From: Actinomycetes bacterium
GTDB lineage: Bacteria > Actinomycetota > Actinomycetes > Actinomycetales > Cellulomonadaceae
Assembly (NCBI GenBank): GCA_023390875.1
Contig: JAEWCA010000445.1
Location: forward strand, 1 to 5,935
Length of the DNA stretch: 5,935 nucleotides
Direction of reading: 5' to 3'
The notes below the pieces were generated by a model, which saw only the letters and a program-made list of their open reading frames with translations, was not told the DNA's origin and searched no databases. This document shows, one piece after another, positions 5,170 through 5,935 of the stretch. Within the stretch, counting starts at the first letter, position 1; the number at the start of each line of letters is the position of its first letter. A program made the translations under genes and the position numbers.

Positions 5170-5904
5170 TCAGTCCGTGCGGGTCGCGTGCTGGGCGATC
5201 CACGCGTGCATCGCGATGGCCGCGGCCGCGCCGGCGTTGATCGACCGGGTCGAGCCGTACTGCGCGATGTGCAGGACGTCGACGGCCGCCTCCCGGGCGG
5301 CGTCGGACAGCCCGACCGACTCCTGCCCGAACAGCAGCACGCACGACCGGGGCAGCGGGTAGCCCTCGAGCGGGACGGAGCCCGGCAGGTTGTCCACACC
5401 GAGCACGGGGATCGCGGTCCCCTCAGGCCCGCCTGCGGCGGCCCAGGCGAGCAGGTCGTCGACCGTCGGGTGGTGGCGGACGTGCTGGTAGCGGTCCGTC
5501 ACCATCGCGCCTCGACGGTTCCACCGACGACGACCGACGATGTGCACCTCGGCGGCGGCGAACGCGTTCGCGGTGCGGACCACCGACCCGATGTTGAGGT
5601 CGTGCGCCCAGTTCTCGACCGCGACGTGGAACGGGTGCCGGCGGGTGTCGAGGTCGGCGACGATCGCCTCGACGGTCCAGTAGCGGTACCGGTCGACGAC
5701 GTTGCGCCGGTCGCCGTGCGCGAGGAGCTCGGGGTCGTAGCGGGGGTCGTCCGGCCATGCACCGGGCCATGGGCCGACACCCACCGCGTCGAGGTCGCGC
5801 GCCTGGTGCGCCGGCTCGTGCGGTGCCGGCTCTCGGTCGTCGTCGGGCTCGGGGTCCACGCGCGTCACCGTAACCGGCCCGGCAGCCGGTGCGACGCGCC
5901 GCAC
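5170..5904 (-). CDS. SpoU/TrmH-family RNA 2'-O-ribose methyltransferase
   Basis: A SPOUT-class, AdoMet-dependent enzyme that methylates the 2'-OH of a ribose in tRNA or rRNA; the substrate cannot be told from sequence. All three SpoU motifs are present, numbered from the GTG at 5904. Motif 1 is NWAHDLNIGSVVRTANAF (98-115, catalytic Arg110). Motif 2 is LLFGQESVGLSD (190-201, Glu195). Motif 3 is IAQYGSTRSINAGAA (213-227). Motifs 2 and 3 form the trefoil-knot AdoMet site. The N-terminal part (GVGPWPG, GDRRNVVDRYRYW) is of a type I associate with actinobacterial members. The start is uncertain: the frame is open to the window edge, and GTG codons at 5904, 5868 and 5859 all lack a good Shine-Dalgarno. 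The 5859 GTG has a TACGGT 7 nt upstream, so leaderless initiation is possible. The first 40 or so residues are acidic and poorly ordered, so the exact start hardly affects function. Confidence 0.93.
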   Translation of the reverse strand: MRRVAPAAGPVTVTRVDPEPDDDREPAPHEPAHQARDLDAVGVGPWPGAWPDDPRYDPELLAHGDRRNVVDRYRYWTVEAIVADLDTRRHPFHVAVENWAHDLNIGSVVRTANAFAAAEVHIVGRRRWNRRGAMVTDRYQHVRHHPTVDDLLAWAAAGGPEGTAIPVLGVDNLPGSVPLEGYPLPRSCVLLFGQESVGLSDAAREAAVDVLHIAQYGSTRSINAGAAAAIAMHAWIAQHATRTD

Positions 5905-5935
5905 GGCGTCATGCGGCGCGGTCGAGGGTGCGCAC

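Noticed and set aside
5909..5935. Possible tail of an upstream minus-strand gene (VRTLDRAA then TGA)
   Set aside because: Eight codons before a stop are too few to support a gene. It would end 4 nt before the GTG at 5904, so sequence beyond the edge is needed to judge.
5911..5935. Possible start of a divergent plus-strand gene at the ATG at 5911
   Set aside because: No ribosome binding site precedes it, and only eight codons are visible.

Overview
The window is a high-GC stretch whose codon use (strong G/C at third positions, GTG starts) and protein types point to a Gram-positive actinobacterium. The proteins look most like those of Micrococcales such as the Cellulomonas group; this is an inference from remembered sequences, not a database result. 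All four supported genes lie on the minus strand, so transcription runs from the right edge to the left edge.

In the direction of transcription the layout is as follows. (1) A SpoU/TrmH-family RNA 2'-O-ribose methyltransferase (5170-5904), followed by a strong hairpin. (2) A 165-bp gap holding interleaved CCCGA/TCGGG repeats and an AGGAGG ribosome binding site. (3) A 974-residue secreted multidomain protein (2080-5004): signal peptide, thirteen tandem RTX nonapeptides, an all-beta domain, a von Willebrand A domain with an intact MIDAS, four thrombospondin-3-like calcium loops, a Cys-rich linker, and a C-terminal GIY-YIG nuclease domain. (4) After 31 nt, a 275-residue protein whose N-terminus resembles the Imm26 immunity family (1221-2048), followed by a hairpin. 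(5) A class II fructose-bisphosphate aldolase (73-1095) with its own ribosome binding site and a terminator at the left edge.

The two outer genes are housekeeping genes. The middle pair has the architecture of a polymorphic toxin system: a variable nuclease tip at the end of a long exported calcium-binding scaffold, with a probable cognate immunity gene directly downstream in the same transcript. The proposed logic is that the scaffold is exported through Sec and folds on calcium outside the cell. The VWA and RTX parts would bind a surface or partner, the GIY-YIG tip would cut nucleic acid in a target cell, and the Imm26-like protein would protect the producer and its kin. The domain calls are read from the sequence; the toxin role, the delivery route and the cognate pairing are inferences.
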